Of a DNA stretch of 14,475 nucleotides, positions 1-6,678 are shown piece by piece. The translations under genes were made by a program, and so were the position numbers. Source of the stretch: SCTD01 sp038256525 (lineage in GTDB: Bacteria > Actinomycetota > Actinomycetes > Mycobacteriales > SCTD01); the NCBI GenBank assembly GCA_038256525.1, contig JBBSKF010000098.1, positions 1 through 14,475 on the forward strand, read 5' to 3'. Under the pieces are notes generated by a model. The model searched no databases and had not been told where the DNA came from. It saw nothing but the letters and a program-made list of their open reading frames with translations. Positions within the stretch are counted from its first letter, which is position 1. Every line of letters starts with the position of its first letter.

Positions 1-399
1 CACAGCGTCACCCTTGCCCTGGCTGCGCTGGGATGGGTGAGCGTTCCGCCGGGCATCGTCGAGCCGGCGATCGCGCTGTCCATCATCTGCGTTGCCATCC
101 AGAACATCGTCCAGAAGGAGCCTCGCTATCGACTCCAGGTGGTCTTCGGCTTCGGGCTGATGCACGGCCTGGGTTTCGCCGGGGCGTTGAGCTTCGGGGA
201 CGAGATCAGCTGGAGTCTGACCGGGTCCCTACTCGCGTTCAACGTCGGGATCGAACTCGGTCAGGCATCGGTCATCCTGCTCGCGACGCCGCTGCTGCTC
301 ATCGCGAGGCGGCGGCACTGGTCGAGGACCGCCCAGTGGTCGGCGAGCGGGGTCATCGCCCTGTGCGGCGTGCTCTGGTTCGTTGGACGGCTGTGGTGA
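1..399 (+). CDS. HupE/UreJ-family membrane protein, C-terminal part (5' end outside window)
   Basis: The reading frame is open from base 1 to the TGA at 397-399 and gives about 132 residues. It starts inside the family's conserved H-S-V/I-T-L stretch (codons 1-5), so the N-terminus and the real start lie left of the window; the GTG at 37 is internal. The motifs HGLGFAGAL (around 163-189) and FNVGIELGQ (around 238-264) are typical of HupE/UreJ_2 proteins. Several hydrophobic segments predict an integral membrane protein, and the end (WFVGRLW) looks natural. HupE/UreJ relatives are nickel or cobalt permeases linked to hydrogenase or urease, but many actinobacterial members are uncharacterised and no such partner genes are visible here. 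Metal transport is therefore inferred from family only. The stop is followed at once by a decayed DUF222/HNH gene. Confidence 0.82.
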   Translation, partial: HSVTLALAALGWVSVPPGIVEPAIALSIICVAIQNIVQKEPRYRLQVVFGFGLMHGLGFAGALSFGDEISWSLTGSLLAFNVGIELGQASVILLATPLLLIARRRHWSRTAQWSASGVIALCGVLWFVGRLW

Positions 400-435
400 A
401 GCGCTGTCGGTGGTCGGTTCTATGTTGCTGTCAAT

Positions 436-1550
436 GTGAGCCCGAACGCCGCCCGCGAACGGGTCCGGGTCGCCCGTTCGCTGCCGGCGTTGGCAGTCAT
501 CGCGGGGGCGTTCGGGTCGGGCCGGTTGTCGTTCTCGCAGGTCCGGGCGTTGACCCGGGTCGCTGATGCCGGCAACGAGGCTGATCTGGTGGAGCTGGCC
601 CGCAACACCACGGCCGCGCAGCTCGAGCGGGTGGTGCGTGGGATGCGCCGGGTGCACAAGATCGAGGAAGACGCCGCCGATCCGGAGCTGGCGGCCTATC
701 GGATGCGCACCACCACCGGCTACGACCGCGACGGTGACTTCGTGCTGAGGTTGGTCTGCTCGGCGCAGGACGGCACGCTGGTGCACGCCGCACTCGAACA
801 GGTCCGGGCCGAGCTGGACCGGCAACGCGCCACCGAGGCTTCAGCGTCAGCCGAGCCAGAGCCTGCGGAGCGCGAGCCGGGGGGTGTTTCCGCGGAAACG
901 CCGGAGCCGACCGCCGCCGCCCCGCTCGACGCGGTGTCCGCCGACGTCTCCGCGGAAACGTCCAGCCCGCCGGCAGCACCAGCGCCGGACCCGGCGACGC
1001 TGGCCGACGCGATGCTCCAGGTGGCCCGCACCGCCCTGGAACAGCTCGCCACCGAACGGCCCGCGCTGGCCCGGCGGCACCGGACCGGTCTGCTCGTGCA
1101 GGTCGACCCGCTGTCCGGGTGGGGCCGGCTGCGGGACGGGGAGTTCCTGCCCCCAGCTCACTGAAGCAGGTGCTGCGCTCGCTACCCGGCCGGCAGGGTC
1201 CGCCCCGGCTGCGCCCGCTGACCGCCACCGACCTCGAGCTCGCCGACCTGGGCCGCACCCGCCGCGACCCCTCGCAACGGCTCCGCGAGCTGCTCGGCAC
1301 CATCGACGGGGAGCACTGCCGCTTCCCCGGCTGAAGCCGGCGCCGCAACCTGCACGCCCACCACGTCAGGTGGTGGTCGCTCGGTGGACCGACCGACCTG
1401 GGCAACCTGGTGCTCGTCTGCGCCCGCCACCACACCCTGCTGCACACCCAAGGCGCACCATCCAGGCGGCCACCCTGCCCCCCCGACACCGTCGAACCCC
1501 GACTCGACCTGCACTACGTCGTCAGCGTTCTGACCCAACAAGCCGCCTGA
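436..1550 (+). pseudogene. Decayed DUF222/HNH endonuclease (13E12 family) with frameshift and nonsense mutation
   Basis: Three pieces together resemble one DUF222-HNH protein. Piece 1 (frame of 436, to the TGA at 1162-1164) is a DUF222 domain with RERVRVARSLPAL and SFSQVRALTRVAD. The frame is open upstream to 400, but the usual 60-100 N-terminal residues are absent. Piece 2 picks up in another frame as PSSLKQVLRSLPGR; one missing C in the C run at 1150-1154 explains the switch. It ends at TGA 1332-1334, exactly where the family has the second cysteine of CRFPGC. Piece 3 continues in the same frame after that stop with the HNH core (LHAHHVRWW, GGPTDLGNLVLVCARHH) and ends at TGA 1548-1550. The intact family is thought to act as nucleases associated with repeats, but their role is poorly known. 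With a truncated start, a frameshift and a lost zinc-site Cys, the gene is very probably dead. The frameshift alone could be a sequencing error. Confidence 0.87.
886..960 (+). repeat. Pair of palindromic VSAET-encoding repeats 60 bp apart
   Basis: GTTTCCGCGGAAAC at 886-899 is a perfect 14-bp palindrome. GTCTCCGCGGAAAC at 946-959 is the same with one change. Both are followed by G and both encode V-S-A-E-T, exactly 20 codons apart, in the Pro/Ala-rich linker between the DUF222 and HNH parts of the decayed gene. They lie in phase with codons, so they may be only a repeated peptide, but the perfect palindrome is more than the peptide requires. Confidence 0.6.
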
Positions 1551-1568
1551 CCCGCGAACGGCGACGCG

Positions 1569-2144
1569 TCAGCGCAGCAGCACCCACACCGCCACCGCCA
1601 CGTGCCAGGCGTCGACGACGGTGAGGCCGAGCCGCTGCACCCCACCGCTGCCGTCGACGAACAGCGTCGCGACCAAGGCGCCGGCCGAGACGGTGCCGAC
1701 AGCCAGACAGGCGACCGCTGCCGTCGTACGACCGGAACGTCGCAATCCGACCGCAGCGATCAGCGGTGTCAGTGCCATGGCGAGATAGCCTGTCCCGGCT
1801 GCGATCCCGTGTAGCAGATCCTGCGTGCCCCCGGGTTCCCGGGAGAGCGGGAACAGGGCGACGGCGATCGTGGCGAGGCCGGCCACGGTCACCACCGGGC
1901 GCAGCGCGGGGGTGTCGAGCTCGCGAGCCACCGTGGCTGCCCACAGCGGCAACAGCACGCCGAAGATCACGAAGCAGGCGGTCATCGCCGCACGAGTCGG
2001 CGCGCCTTCGCGGGCCAGCTGGCTGATCGCGTCGGACAGCGGGTCATAGCCGTCGGTGAGCAGCCCGTTGACGAGCCACCCGGCGACGAAGACCACCGGC
2101 GCGGCGATCCCGCAAGTGGCCGCGATTCGCCGGCCGATCTGCAT
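1569..2144 (-). CDS. DUF998-family membrane protein
   Basis: This 191-residue protein starts at ATG 2144 (MQIGRRIAATCG). The frame is open further upstream, but that part overlaps the preceding gene and has no family resemblance. Six hydrophobic stretches are visible, for example AAPVVFVAGWLVNGLL near the start, FVIFGVLLPLWAATVA, and AWHVAVAVWVLL at the end. The segment DPLSDAISQLAREGAPTRA between the first two helices is the characteristic loop of DUF998 proteins. The biochemical function of the family is unknown. The start lies two bases after the stop of the DUF2530 gene (TGA-GC-ATG on the minus strand), so the two are almost certainly co-transcribed and translationally coupled. The gene ends 18 bases from the end of the convergent DUF222/HNH remnant. 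Family assignment is fairly sure; no activity is proposed. Confidence 0.83.
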   Translation of the reverse strand: MQIGRRIAATCGIAAPVVFVAGWLVNGLLTDGYDPLSDAISQLAREGAPTRAAMTACFVIFGVLLPLWAATVARELDTPALRPVVTVAGLATIAVALFPLSREPGGTQDLLHGIAAGTGYLAMALTPLIAAVGLRRSGRTTAAVACLAVGTVSAGALVATLFVDGSGGVQRLGLTVVDAWHVAVAVWVLLR

Positions 2145-2146
2145 GC

Positions 2147-2401
2147 TCAGGGCTGCGGGGACGCGTCTCGGGCGATCGCCGACTCGCGCCGTCGGCAGTA
2201 GTACCAGCCGACCAGGCCCAGCCCGATCCCGTAGGTGCACATCCCCAGCCACCAGCCCCGGACGTCCACCTGGTCGGTGACCAGCAGCAGGAGCAGGACC
2301 ACCAGCGCAACGGTCCACAGGACGGTGCCCGCGAGCACGGTCCGGACGATGTCACCCTCCAGCGGTAGCGGGTCCGGACGTGCGGCGAGTCGCGGGGACA
2401 T
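2147..2401 (-). CDS. DUF2530-family small membrane protein
   Basis: This 84-residue protein uses ATG 2401 (MSPRLAARPDPLPLEGD). The N-terminal PLPLEGD followed by a long hydrophobic segment (about residues 23-41) and a second one after WWLGMC (about 50-67) matches the actinobacterial DUF2530 family. Its role is unknown. The frame stays open to 2494, but the longer form would cross the divergent promoter region and adds low-complexity Arg-rich sequence. A TAACGT box sits seven bases before ATG 2401, which fits a leaderless transcript and supports this start. It is the first gene of a two-gene minus-strand operon with the DUF998 gene and diverges from the purine permease gene. Confidence 0.85.
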   Translation of the reverse strand: MSPRLAARPDPLPLEGDIVRTVLAGTVLWTVALVVLLLLLVTDQVDVRGWWLGMCTYGIGLGLVGWYYCRRRESAIARDASPQP

Positions 2402-2408
2402 GACGCGC

Positions 2409-2414
2409 ACGTTA
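2409..2414 (-). promoter_or_regulatory. Candidate -10 box (TAACGT) for the DUF2530-DUF998 operon
   Basis: Read on the minus strand, TAACGT fits the actinobacterial TANNNT pattern. Seven bases separate it from ATG 2401, so transcription would begin at or next to the start codon (leaderless). No clear -35 hexamer is visible. Inferred from spacing only. Confidence 0.45.
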
Positions 2415-2430
2415 CGCCTCAGTGGCCTCC

Positions 2431-2442
2431 GCCGATGTCGGC
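2431..2442. promoter_or_regulatory. Small dyad (GCCGA-tg-TCGGC) in a divergent promoter region
   Basis: Five-base arms with a two-base spacer lie at the centre of the 64-base gap between the divergent DUF2530 and permease genes. The position suits a shared operator, but a dyad this short is easily found by chance in GC-rich DNA. Confidence 0.25.
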
Positions 2443-2453
2443 CGCTGCTCTGG

Positions 2454-2459
2454 CAGGGT
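2454..2459 (+). promoter_or_regulatory. Weak candidate -10 box (CAGGGT) for the purine permease
   Basis: CAGGGT lies six bases before ATG 2466 and differs from TANNNT only at the first base. The spacing again suggests a leaderless transcript; no Shine-Dalgarno sequence is visible before this ATG. Weak evidence. Confidence 0.3.
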
Positions 2460-2465
2460 TCGTCC

Positions 2466-3911
2466 ATGACCGTCCTGGAGACACCGCCGCGCAACGGCTT
2501 CGACCGCTACTTCCACATCAGCGAGCGTGGGTCCACCATCCGTCAGGAGATCCGTGGCGGCACGGCGACCTTCTTCACGATGGCCTACATCGTGGTGCTC
2601 AACCCGCTCATCATCGGCACCGTCCCGGACGTCGATGGACGGGTGCTCGGCATCCCGCAGGTCGCGGCCGTGACAGCGCTCGTGGCCGCCGTCATGACGA
2701 TCCTCATGGGGCTGGTCGGCCGCTATCCGTTCGCGGTCGCGACCGGCCTGGGCCTCAACGCCTTCGTGACCTTCTCGGTGGCCTCCCAGATGAGCTGGGC
2801 CGACGCGATGGGCCTGGTGGTGCTCGAAGGCCTGCTCATCACCGTCCTGGTGCTCGTCGGTCTGCGCACCGTGATCTTCAACGCCATACCGATGGAGCTC
2901 AAGACCGCGATCAGCGTGGGCATCGGCTTGTTCATCGCCTTGATCGGCCTTGTCGACGCAGGCTTCGTCCGCCGTACGGGCACCGGACCCGTCCCGGTCG
3001 AGCTCGGCAACGGCGGTCAGCTCCAGGGCTGGCCCACGGTCGTGTTCGTGTTCGGCCTCCTGCTCACCGCGGTGCTCGTCGCCCGCCGGACCCGGGGCGC
3101 CATCCTGCTTGGCATCGTTGTCACCACGCTGGTCGCCATCGTCGTCGAGGCGCTGTTCGACATCGGCCCGTCGTTCGTCTCACCCGAGCAGACCAACCCC
3201 GGAGGCTGGCAGCTCAACGTGCCGAGCCTGCCCGACCAGGTGTTCGACCTGCCGGACCTGTCGCTGCTCGGCGGGTTCTCGCTTTTCGGCGGGTTCGCGC
3301 GGGTCGGCGTCGTCACGGCCGTGTTGCTCGTGTTCACCCTCATGCTCGCGGACTTCTTCGACACCATGGGCACCGTCGTCGGCGTCGCCCAGGAGGCGGA
3401 CCTGCTCGACGAGCAGGGCCGTCTGCCCGGTGCCGACGCGGTGCTGCTCGTCGACTCGTTGGCCGCGGTGGCCGGTGGAGCGGCGTCCGCGTCGTCTGCG
3501 ACGACCTACATCGAGTCCGCCGCAGGGGTGGGTGACGGCGCGCGAACCGGACTCGCCAGCGTGGTGACCGGCGTGCTGTTCCTCGGCGCGCTCCTACTCA
3601 CTCCGCTCGTGACCATCGTGCCGTTCGAGGCCGCCTCGCCGGCGCTCGTCATCGTCGGCTTCCTGCTGCTCACGCAGATCCGCAACATCGACTTCGACGA
3701 CTACGCCATCGCCATCCCGGCATTTCTCACCATCGTGCTGATGCCCTTCACCTACTCGATCACCAACGGGATCGGCGCCGGGTTCATCTCCTACGCCCTG
3801 CTCAAGGCGACCCAGCGTCGGGCCCGCGAGGTCAGCCCGCTGCTGTGGGTCATCGCGGTGCTGTTCGTCATCTACTTCGCGATCGACCCGATCGAGCGTG
3901 CGCTCGCGTGA
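2466..3911 (+). CDS. NCS2/AzgA-type purine nucleobase permease
   Basis: This 481-residue polytopic membrane protein starts at ATG 2466 (MTVLETPPRNGFDRYFHI). The frame is open to 2235, but the upstream stretch overlaps the divergent genes and has no family features. Hallmarks of the AzgA/PbuG branch of NCS2 transporters are FFTMAYIVVLNP (residues 36-47), TGLGLNAFVTF (about 93-103), DFFDTMGTVVGVA (from residue 296) and ATTYIESAAGV (about 340-352). Family members are proton symporters for adenine, guanine and hypoxanthine, so purine salvage is the likely role; the exact substrate cannot be read from sequence. An Arg/Pro-rich loop (about residues 168-185) separates the helix groups. It diverges from the DUF2530-DUF998 pair and is followed 45 bases later by a MarR gene. 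A purine-releasing enzyme, mtnP, lies in the same window but about 9.5 kb away. Confidence 0.92.
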   Translation: MTVLETPPRNGFDRYFHISERGSTIRQEIRGGTATFFTMAYIVVLNPLIIGTVPDVDGRVLGIPQVAAVTALVAAVMTILMGLVGRYPFAVATGLGLNAFVTFSVASQMSWADAMGLVVLEGLLITVLVLVGLRTVIFNAIPMELKTAISVGIGLFIALIGLVDAGFVRRTGTGPVPVELGNGGQLQGWPTVVFVFGLLLTAVLVARRTRGAILLGIVVTTLVAIVVEALFDIGPSFVSPEQTNPGGWQLNVPSLPDQVFDLPDLSLLGGFSLFGGFARVGVVTAVLLVFTLMLADFFDTMGTVVGVAQEADLLDEQGRLPGADAVLLVDSLAAVAGGAASASSATTYIESAAGVGDGARTGLASVVTGVLFLGALLLTPLVTIVPFEAASPALVIVGFLLLTQIRNIDFDDYAIAIPAFLTIVLMPFTYSITNGIGAGFISYALLKATQRRAREVSPLLWVIAVLFVIYFAIDPIERALA

Positions 3912-3927
3912 GCGGCGACCGGAAATA

Positions 3928-3942
3928 GTTAGCAAGGCTCAC
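3928..3942. promoter_or_regulatory. Candidate MarR operator (imperfect inverted repeat)
   Basis: GTTAGC-AAG-GCTCAC has six-base arms with one mismatch and a three-base spacer. It lies in the only A/T-rich patch between the permease and the MarR gene, 14 bases before the GTG start, where an autoregulating MarR protein would bind. An ATAGTT stretch overlapping its left edge could act as a -10 element. Inference from position and symmetry. Confidence 0.45.
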
Positions 3943-3956
3943 GACTTGCACGAAGC

Positions 3957-4385
3957 GTGCCCACCCGCAACGACTCCGCGCTCGCCAGCGCTCTGCGCCT
4001 GTCGGTCATGCGGCTGGCCCGGCGGATGCGCGCGGAGCGAGCCGACAGCTCGCTGACGCTGTCCCAGACCTCAGCGCTTGCCACTCTTGAACGGAACGGC
4101 CCGCTGACCCCCCGCGAGCTCGCGGCCAGGGAGCGGGTGCAGCCGCCGTCGATGACCCGGATCGCCGCCGCTCTGGAGGTCGCAGGCCTGGTCACCCGCA
4201 CCGACCATCCGACCGACGGGCGCCAGGTGCTGCTGGCCTCGAGCCCGGCAGGTGTCGCCCTGCTGCGGGAGGATCGCCGCCGGCGGGACGTCTGGCTCGC
4301 GCAGCGACTGCGCGAGCTCGAGTCGGACGAGGTGGCAGTGCTCGCGCGGGCAGCGCAGATCCTCGACCGGCTGGCCGCGTCGTGA
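3957..4385 (+). CDS. MarR-family transcriptional regulator
   Basis: The 142-residue product begins at GTG 3957 and has normal MarR length. The N-terminal helix (about 8-28) and C-terminal helices (about 98-140) would form the dimer interface. The winged helix-turn-helix runs about residues 36-96: LTLSQTSALATL, LTPRELAARERV, the recognition helix in PPSMTRIAAALEVAGLV, and the wing with DHPTDGRQVLLA, whose D-x-R pattern is typical. MarR proteins usually repress an adjacent efflux or detoxification gene and release DNA on ligand binding. The stop overlaps the GTG start of the following MFS gene (GTGA, 4382-4385), so regulator and transporter form one translationally coupled unit. The ligand is unknown. 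No strong ribosome binding site precedes the GTG. Confidence 0.93.
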   Translation: MPTRNDSALASALRLSVMRLARRMRAERADSSLTLSQTSALATLERNGPLTPRELAARERVQPPSMTRIAAALEVAGLVTRTDHPTDGRQVLLASSPAGVALLREDRRRRDVWLAQRLRELESDEVAVLARAAQILDRLAAS

Positions 4386-5992
4386 TCTCACCCCACGACG
4401 TCGCTCGCTGGCGCTCACGACGCCGCGGGGCCCCCGGCAAGGCGACCTTCCGGTCCCTGCGGGTCCGCAACTACCGGCTCTTCGCGGTTGGCCAGGTCGT
4501 CTCGTTGTCCGGCACCTGGGGTCAGCGCGTCGCGCAGGCCTGGCTCGTGCTCGAGCTGTCGGGCAACTCCGGCGTCGCCCTCGGCATCGCCACAGCGCTG
4601 CAGTTCCTGCCGGTGCTGCTGTTCGGGCTGTACGGCGGTGTGCTCGCCGACCGCTACGACAAGCGCCGACTGCTGATCGGCGCGCAGGCAGCCATGGCCG
4701 TCCTCGCGCTGCTGCTGGCTGTCCTCGATCTGTCCGGCGTCGTCGCGCTGTGGCACGTGTTCGCGCTGGCGTTCGGCCTGGGCGTCGTCTCCGCGGTGGA
4801 CACACCCACGCGCCAGTCCTTCATCGTCGAGATGGTCGGTCCGGACGATCTGCCCAATGCGATCAGCCTCAACAGCGCGACCTTCAACTCCGCGCGCATC
4901 GTCGGCCCGGCCCTCGCCGGCGTCGCCATCGCCGCGGTCGGGACCGGCTGGGTCTTTCTCGCCAACGCCGTCAGCTACGCCGCCGTGCTCGCCGGTCTGC
5001 GCGCGATGCGGGCTGCCGACCTGCACCCCTCGACGCGGCTCGTGCGCGCCCGAGGCCAGCTACGCGAAGGGCTGGCGTACGTCCGGTCCCGCCCGGATCT
5101 GCTGGTGCCGATGGCGCTGGTCTTCATGGTCGGGACCTTCGGCCTCAACTTCCAGATCACCCTGGCGCTGGCGGTGAAGGAGGTCTTCGGGCGCGGCGCC
5201 GGGGCGTACGGTCTGCTGACCGCCGTCTTCGCCGTGGGTTCGTTGCTCGGGGCGCTGCTCAGCGCGCGCCGGTCCGGCCCGCCCCGACAGCGCACGCTGT
5301 TCATCGCTGTCCTGGCCTTCGGCCTGCTGGAGGTGCTGGTCGGCCTCGCGCCGACGTACGAGGTGATGGCCTTGCTGCTCGTGCCGACCGGGATCGCCGT
5401 GCTGACCTTCACGACGACCGCCAACTCGATCGTTCAGCTCGGCACGACGGCGCAGATGCGCGGCCGGGTGATGGCCCTCTACATCCTGGTGTTCATGGGC
5501 GGGACGCCGATCGGGGCGCCGCTGATCGGCGCACTGGCGCAGGCATTCGGGCCCCGCAGCAGCATCGTCGTGGGCGGCGCTGTGACCGCGCTGTCCGGCC
5601 TGGTGGCCGCCGCCGTCATGATCCGTCTTCGCGCCCTGCGACTCGAACCGCACCTCGCGCGCCGGCGCCCGCACATCCATGTGCGTCAGCTTGCCCACGC
5701 TCCGCGGCTAGGGGTGGCGCCGCCGGAGCAAGGCCGGGAGGAACCACATGGTCGCGGTGAGCAGGCCGAAGGTCGCACTCAGGCCGACCGCCGCACCGCG
5801 GGCCAGCAGCAGGTCCGCGACCAGCAGCAGCACCGCCATCAGGGCCAGACACAGCAGGCCGAGGCCGCAAATGGCGAACCGGTTGGCGACCCGGACGACT
5901 CTCGGCTTCTGACGCTGGGCGAACAGCAGCCGGTGATAGGCGACCGGTGCGATCAACACGACGAAGGACGCAGCCGCCAGCAGCAGTGCTGA
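4382..5992 (+). CDS. MFS exporter (MFS_3/EntS-like) with abnormal 3' extension
   Basis: Starts at GTG 4382, overlapping the MarR stop by four bases. Residues about 22-420 are a standard 12-helix MFS protein: FRSLRVRNYRLFAVGQ, the loop motif GGVLADRYDKRR (85-96), AVDTPTRQSF, and NAISLNSATFNSARIVGPA. This branch (EntS/MdtH-like, MFS_3) exports siderophores, drugs or other small molecules; coupling to MarR suggests a ligand-inducible exporter. Homology-like sequence ends near residue 420 (about base 5640), yet the frame has no stop until 5990-5992. The extra tail of about 116 residues is hydrophilic and Gln/Arg-rich, and from base 5708 it is the exact antisense of the DUF6328 gene, so it is probably not an evolved domain. 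Either the natural stop was lost or a small indel near 5640-5707 changed the frame. The MFS core is sure; the true C-terminus is not. Confidence 0.88.
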   Translation: MISPHDVARWRSRRRGAPGKATFRSLRVRNYRLFAVGQVVSLSGTWGQRVAQAWLVLELSGNSGVALGIATALQFLPVLLFGLYGGVLADRYDKRRLLIGAQAAMAVLALLLAVLDLSGVVALWHVFALAFGLGVVSAVDTPTRQSFIVEMVGPDDLPNAISLNSATFNSARIVGPALAGVAIAAVGTGWVFLANAVSYAAVLAGLRAMRAADLHPSTRLVRARGQLREGLAYVRSRPDLLVPMALVFMVGTFGLNFQITLALAVKEVFGRGAGAYGLLTAVFAVGSLLGALLSARRSGPPRQRTLFIAVLAFGLLEVLVGLAPTYEVMALLLVPTGIAVLTFTTTANSIVQLGTTAQMRGRVMALYILVFMGGTPIGAPLIGALAQAFGPRSSIVVGGAVTALSGLVAAAVMIRLRALRLEPHLARRRPHIHVRQLAHAPRLGVAPPEQGREEPHGRGEQAEGRTQADRRTAGQQQVRDQQQHRHQGQTQQAEAANGEPVGDPDDSRLLTLGEQQPVIGDRCDQHDEGRSRQQQC

Positions 5993-6168
5993 GAGGTAGA
6001 CCCGCCGTGGGAAGTCCTCGACGGACTCGAAGCGGGTCGAGAACGGGACCGTGAGCAGCAGGCTGAACAAGATGGCGACGCCGGTCTGGGTGACTCGCAG
6101 CTCGCCGAGCAGTTCGTTCCAGTTGCGGTCGGCCCGAACGAGTTCGCTCTCGCCGCGATGCCCGTCAT
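5708..6168 (-). CDS. DUF6328-family membrane protein, start unclear (possible frameshift)
   Basis: The C-terminal 120 residues read cleanly from TTG 6070 to TAG 5708 and match DUF6328 membrane proteins: FSTRFESVEDFPRRVYL, LIAPVAYHRLLFAQR and RVANRFAICGLGLL, with four hydrophobic helices. The family's conserved N-terminus is also present in the same frame upstream: RNWNELLGELRVTQTGVAIL, bases about 6127-6071. So TTG 6070 is too short a start. No ATG, GTG or TTG occurs in this frame between the in-frame stop at 6247-6245 and 6070. The nearest good start, ATG 6168 preceded by GGGACGCAGG, is in another frame and would need a one-base shift, so the coordinates given are not a multiple of three. 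A real frameshift, a sequencing error or a non-standard start are all possible. Family function is unknown. The 3' half overlaps the MFS tail antisense. Confidence 0.7.
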
Positions 6169-6188
6169 CCTGCGTCCCACGCGGGGCC

Positions 6189-6437
6189 TCAGCCGTCGCC
6201 GCCGCCCATGTCCGCCGCGATGCCGAGCCCGACCGTCGTCCCGATCATCTGCTTGGCAGCGCGTGCGGCATCGTCGGTTCGGTCCTTCGGCGCGCCGACG
6301 CTGGAGCCCCACTGGTAGCGGGAGTTTCGGGACTCCCACAGGCACCGAGCGGCGAGCATCAGCACGAGCCCCCCTACCACGGTCCAGAACACGATCACGA
6401 AGGCCTCCGGTGGCGAACTATCCGCCGCCGTGTCCAT
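6189..6437 (-). CDS. Small single-pass membrane protein, hypothetical
   Basis: An 82-residue frame from ATG 6437 (MDTAADSSPPEAF). One clear transmembrane segment lies at about residues 12-30 (VIVFWTVVGGLVLMLAARC). It is followed by a polar region with SRNSRYQWG and a Gly-rich end (GLGIAADMGGGDG). The frame remains open upstream to 6659, but that part is Arg/Ala-rich and overlaps the preceding gene, so ATG 6437 is preferred. It starts 8 bases after the stop of the upstream 65-residue gene and lies between serC and the DUF6328 gene on the same strand, which suggests a shared transcript. I do not recognise the family, and no function is proposed. Confidence 0.6.
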   Translation of the reverse strand: MDTAADSSPPEAFVIVFWTVVGGLVLMLAARCLWESRNSRYQWGSSVGAPKDRTDDAARAAKQMIGTTVGLGIAADMGGGDG

Positions 6438-6445
6438 CTGGTCAA

Positions 6446-6643
6446 CTACCGGCGGCGCAGCCGCCGGGCGGTCCGGCCGAGCGAGCCCGGCCGCAGCGCC
6501 GATGCGAGGCACGCGAGCACCAGCGGCACGACCAGCACCATGACGCCGACCAGGGCGATCTGGACATAGACCGGCTTGCCGCCGAACCGCGTGGCGATCG
6601 GCGAGACGAGCAGGATCAGCACGAGCGCGAGCGAGGCGTTCAT
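6446..6643 (-). CDS. Small two-helix membrane protein, hypothetical
   Basis: A 65-residue frame from ATG 6643 (MNASLALVLILLVSP). A GTG directly before this ATG and another GTG nearby are alternative starts. Two hydrophobic segments (about residues 4-16 and 26-48) flank a short loop, RFGGKPVYVQ, and the end is strongly basic (RTARRLRRR), placing the C-terminus in the cytoplasm by the positive-inside rule. It begins 35 bases after the serC stop and is followed closely by the 82-residue membrane protein gene, so it probably belongs to the citA-serC transcript. I do not recognise the family. Confidence 0.55.
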   Translation of the reverse strand: MNASLALVLILLVSPIATRFGGKPVYVQIALVGVMVLVVPLVLACLASALRPGSLGRTARRLRRR

Positions 6644-6678
6644 CACCCGCGGCACCCACGGCTGCGGCAGCGGCCGGG

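Noticed and set aside
497..1489. Long minus-strand frame of 330 codons opposite the HNH remnant
   Set aside because: Arg/Pro/Ser-rich shadow with no domain, antisense to recognisable DUF222/HNH sequence.
2435..3535. Second plus-strand frame inside the permease gene
   Set aside because: His/Arg/Gly-rich out-of-frame shadow of the NCS2 permease, whose own frame carries all family motifs.
3926..3946. Iron-box (IdeR/DmdR) resemblance of TTAGCAAGGCTCAC
   Set aside because: It lacks one base of spacing and most of the second half relative to the 19-base iron box, and a MarR gene gives a better explanation.
4415..5026. Minus-strand frame opposite the MFS gene
   Set aside because: Gln/Asp/His-rich antisense of hydrophobic codons; nothing recognisable.
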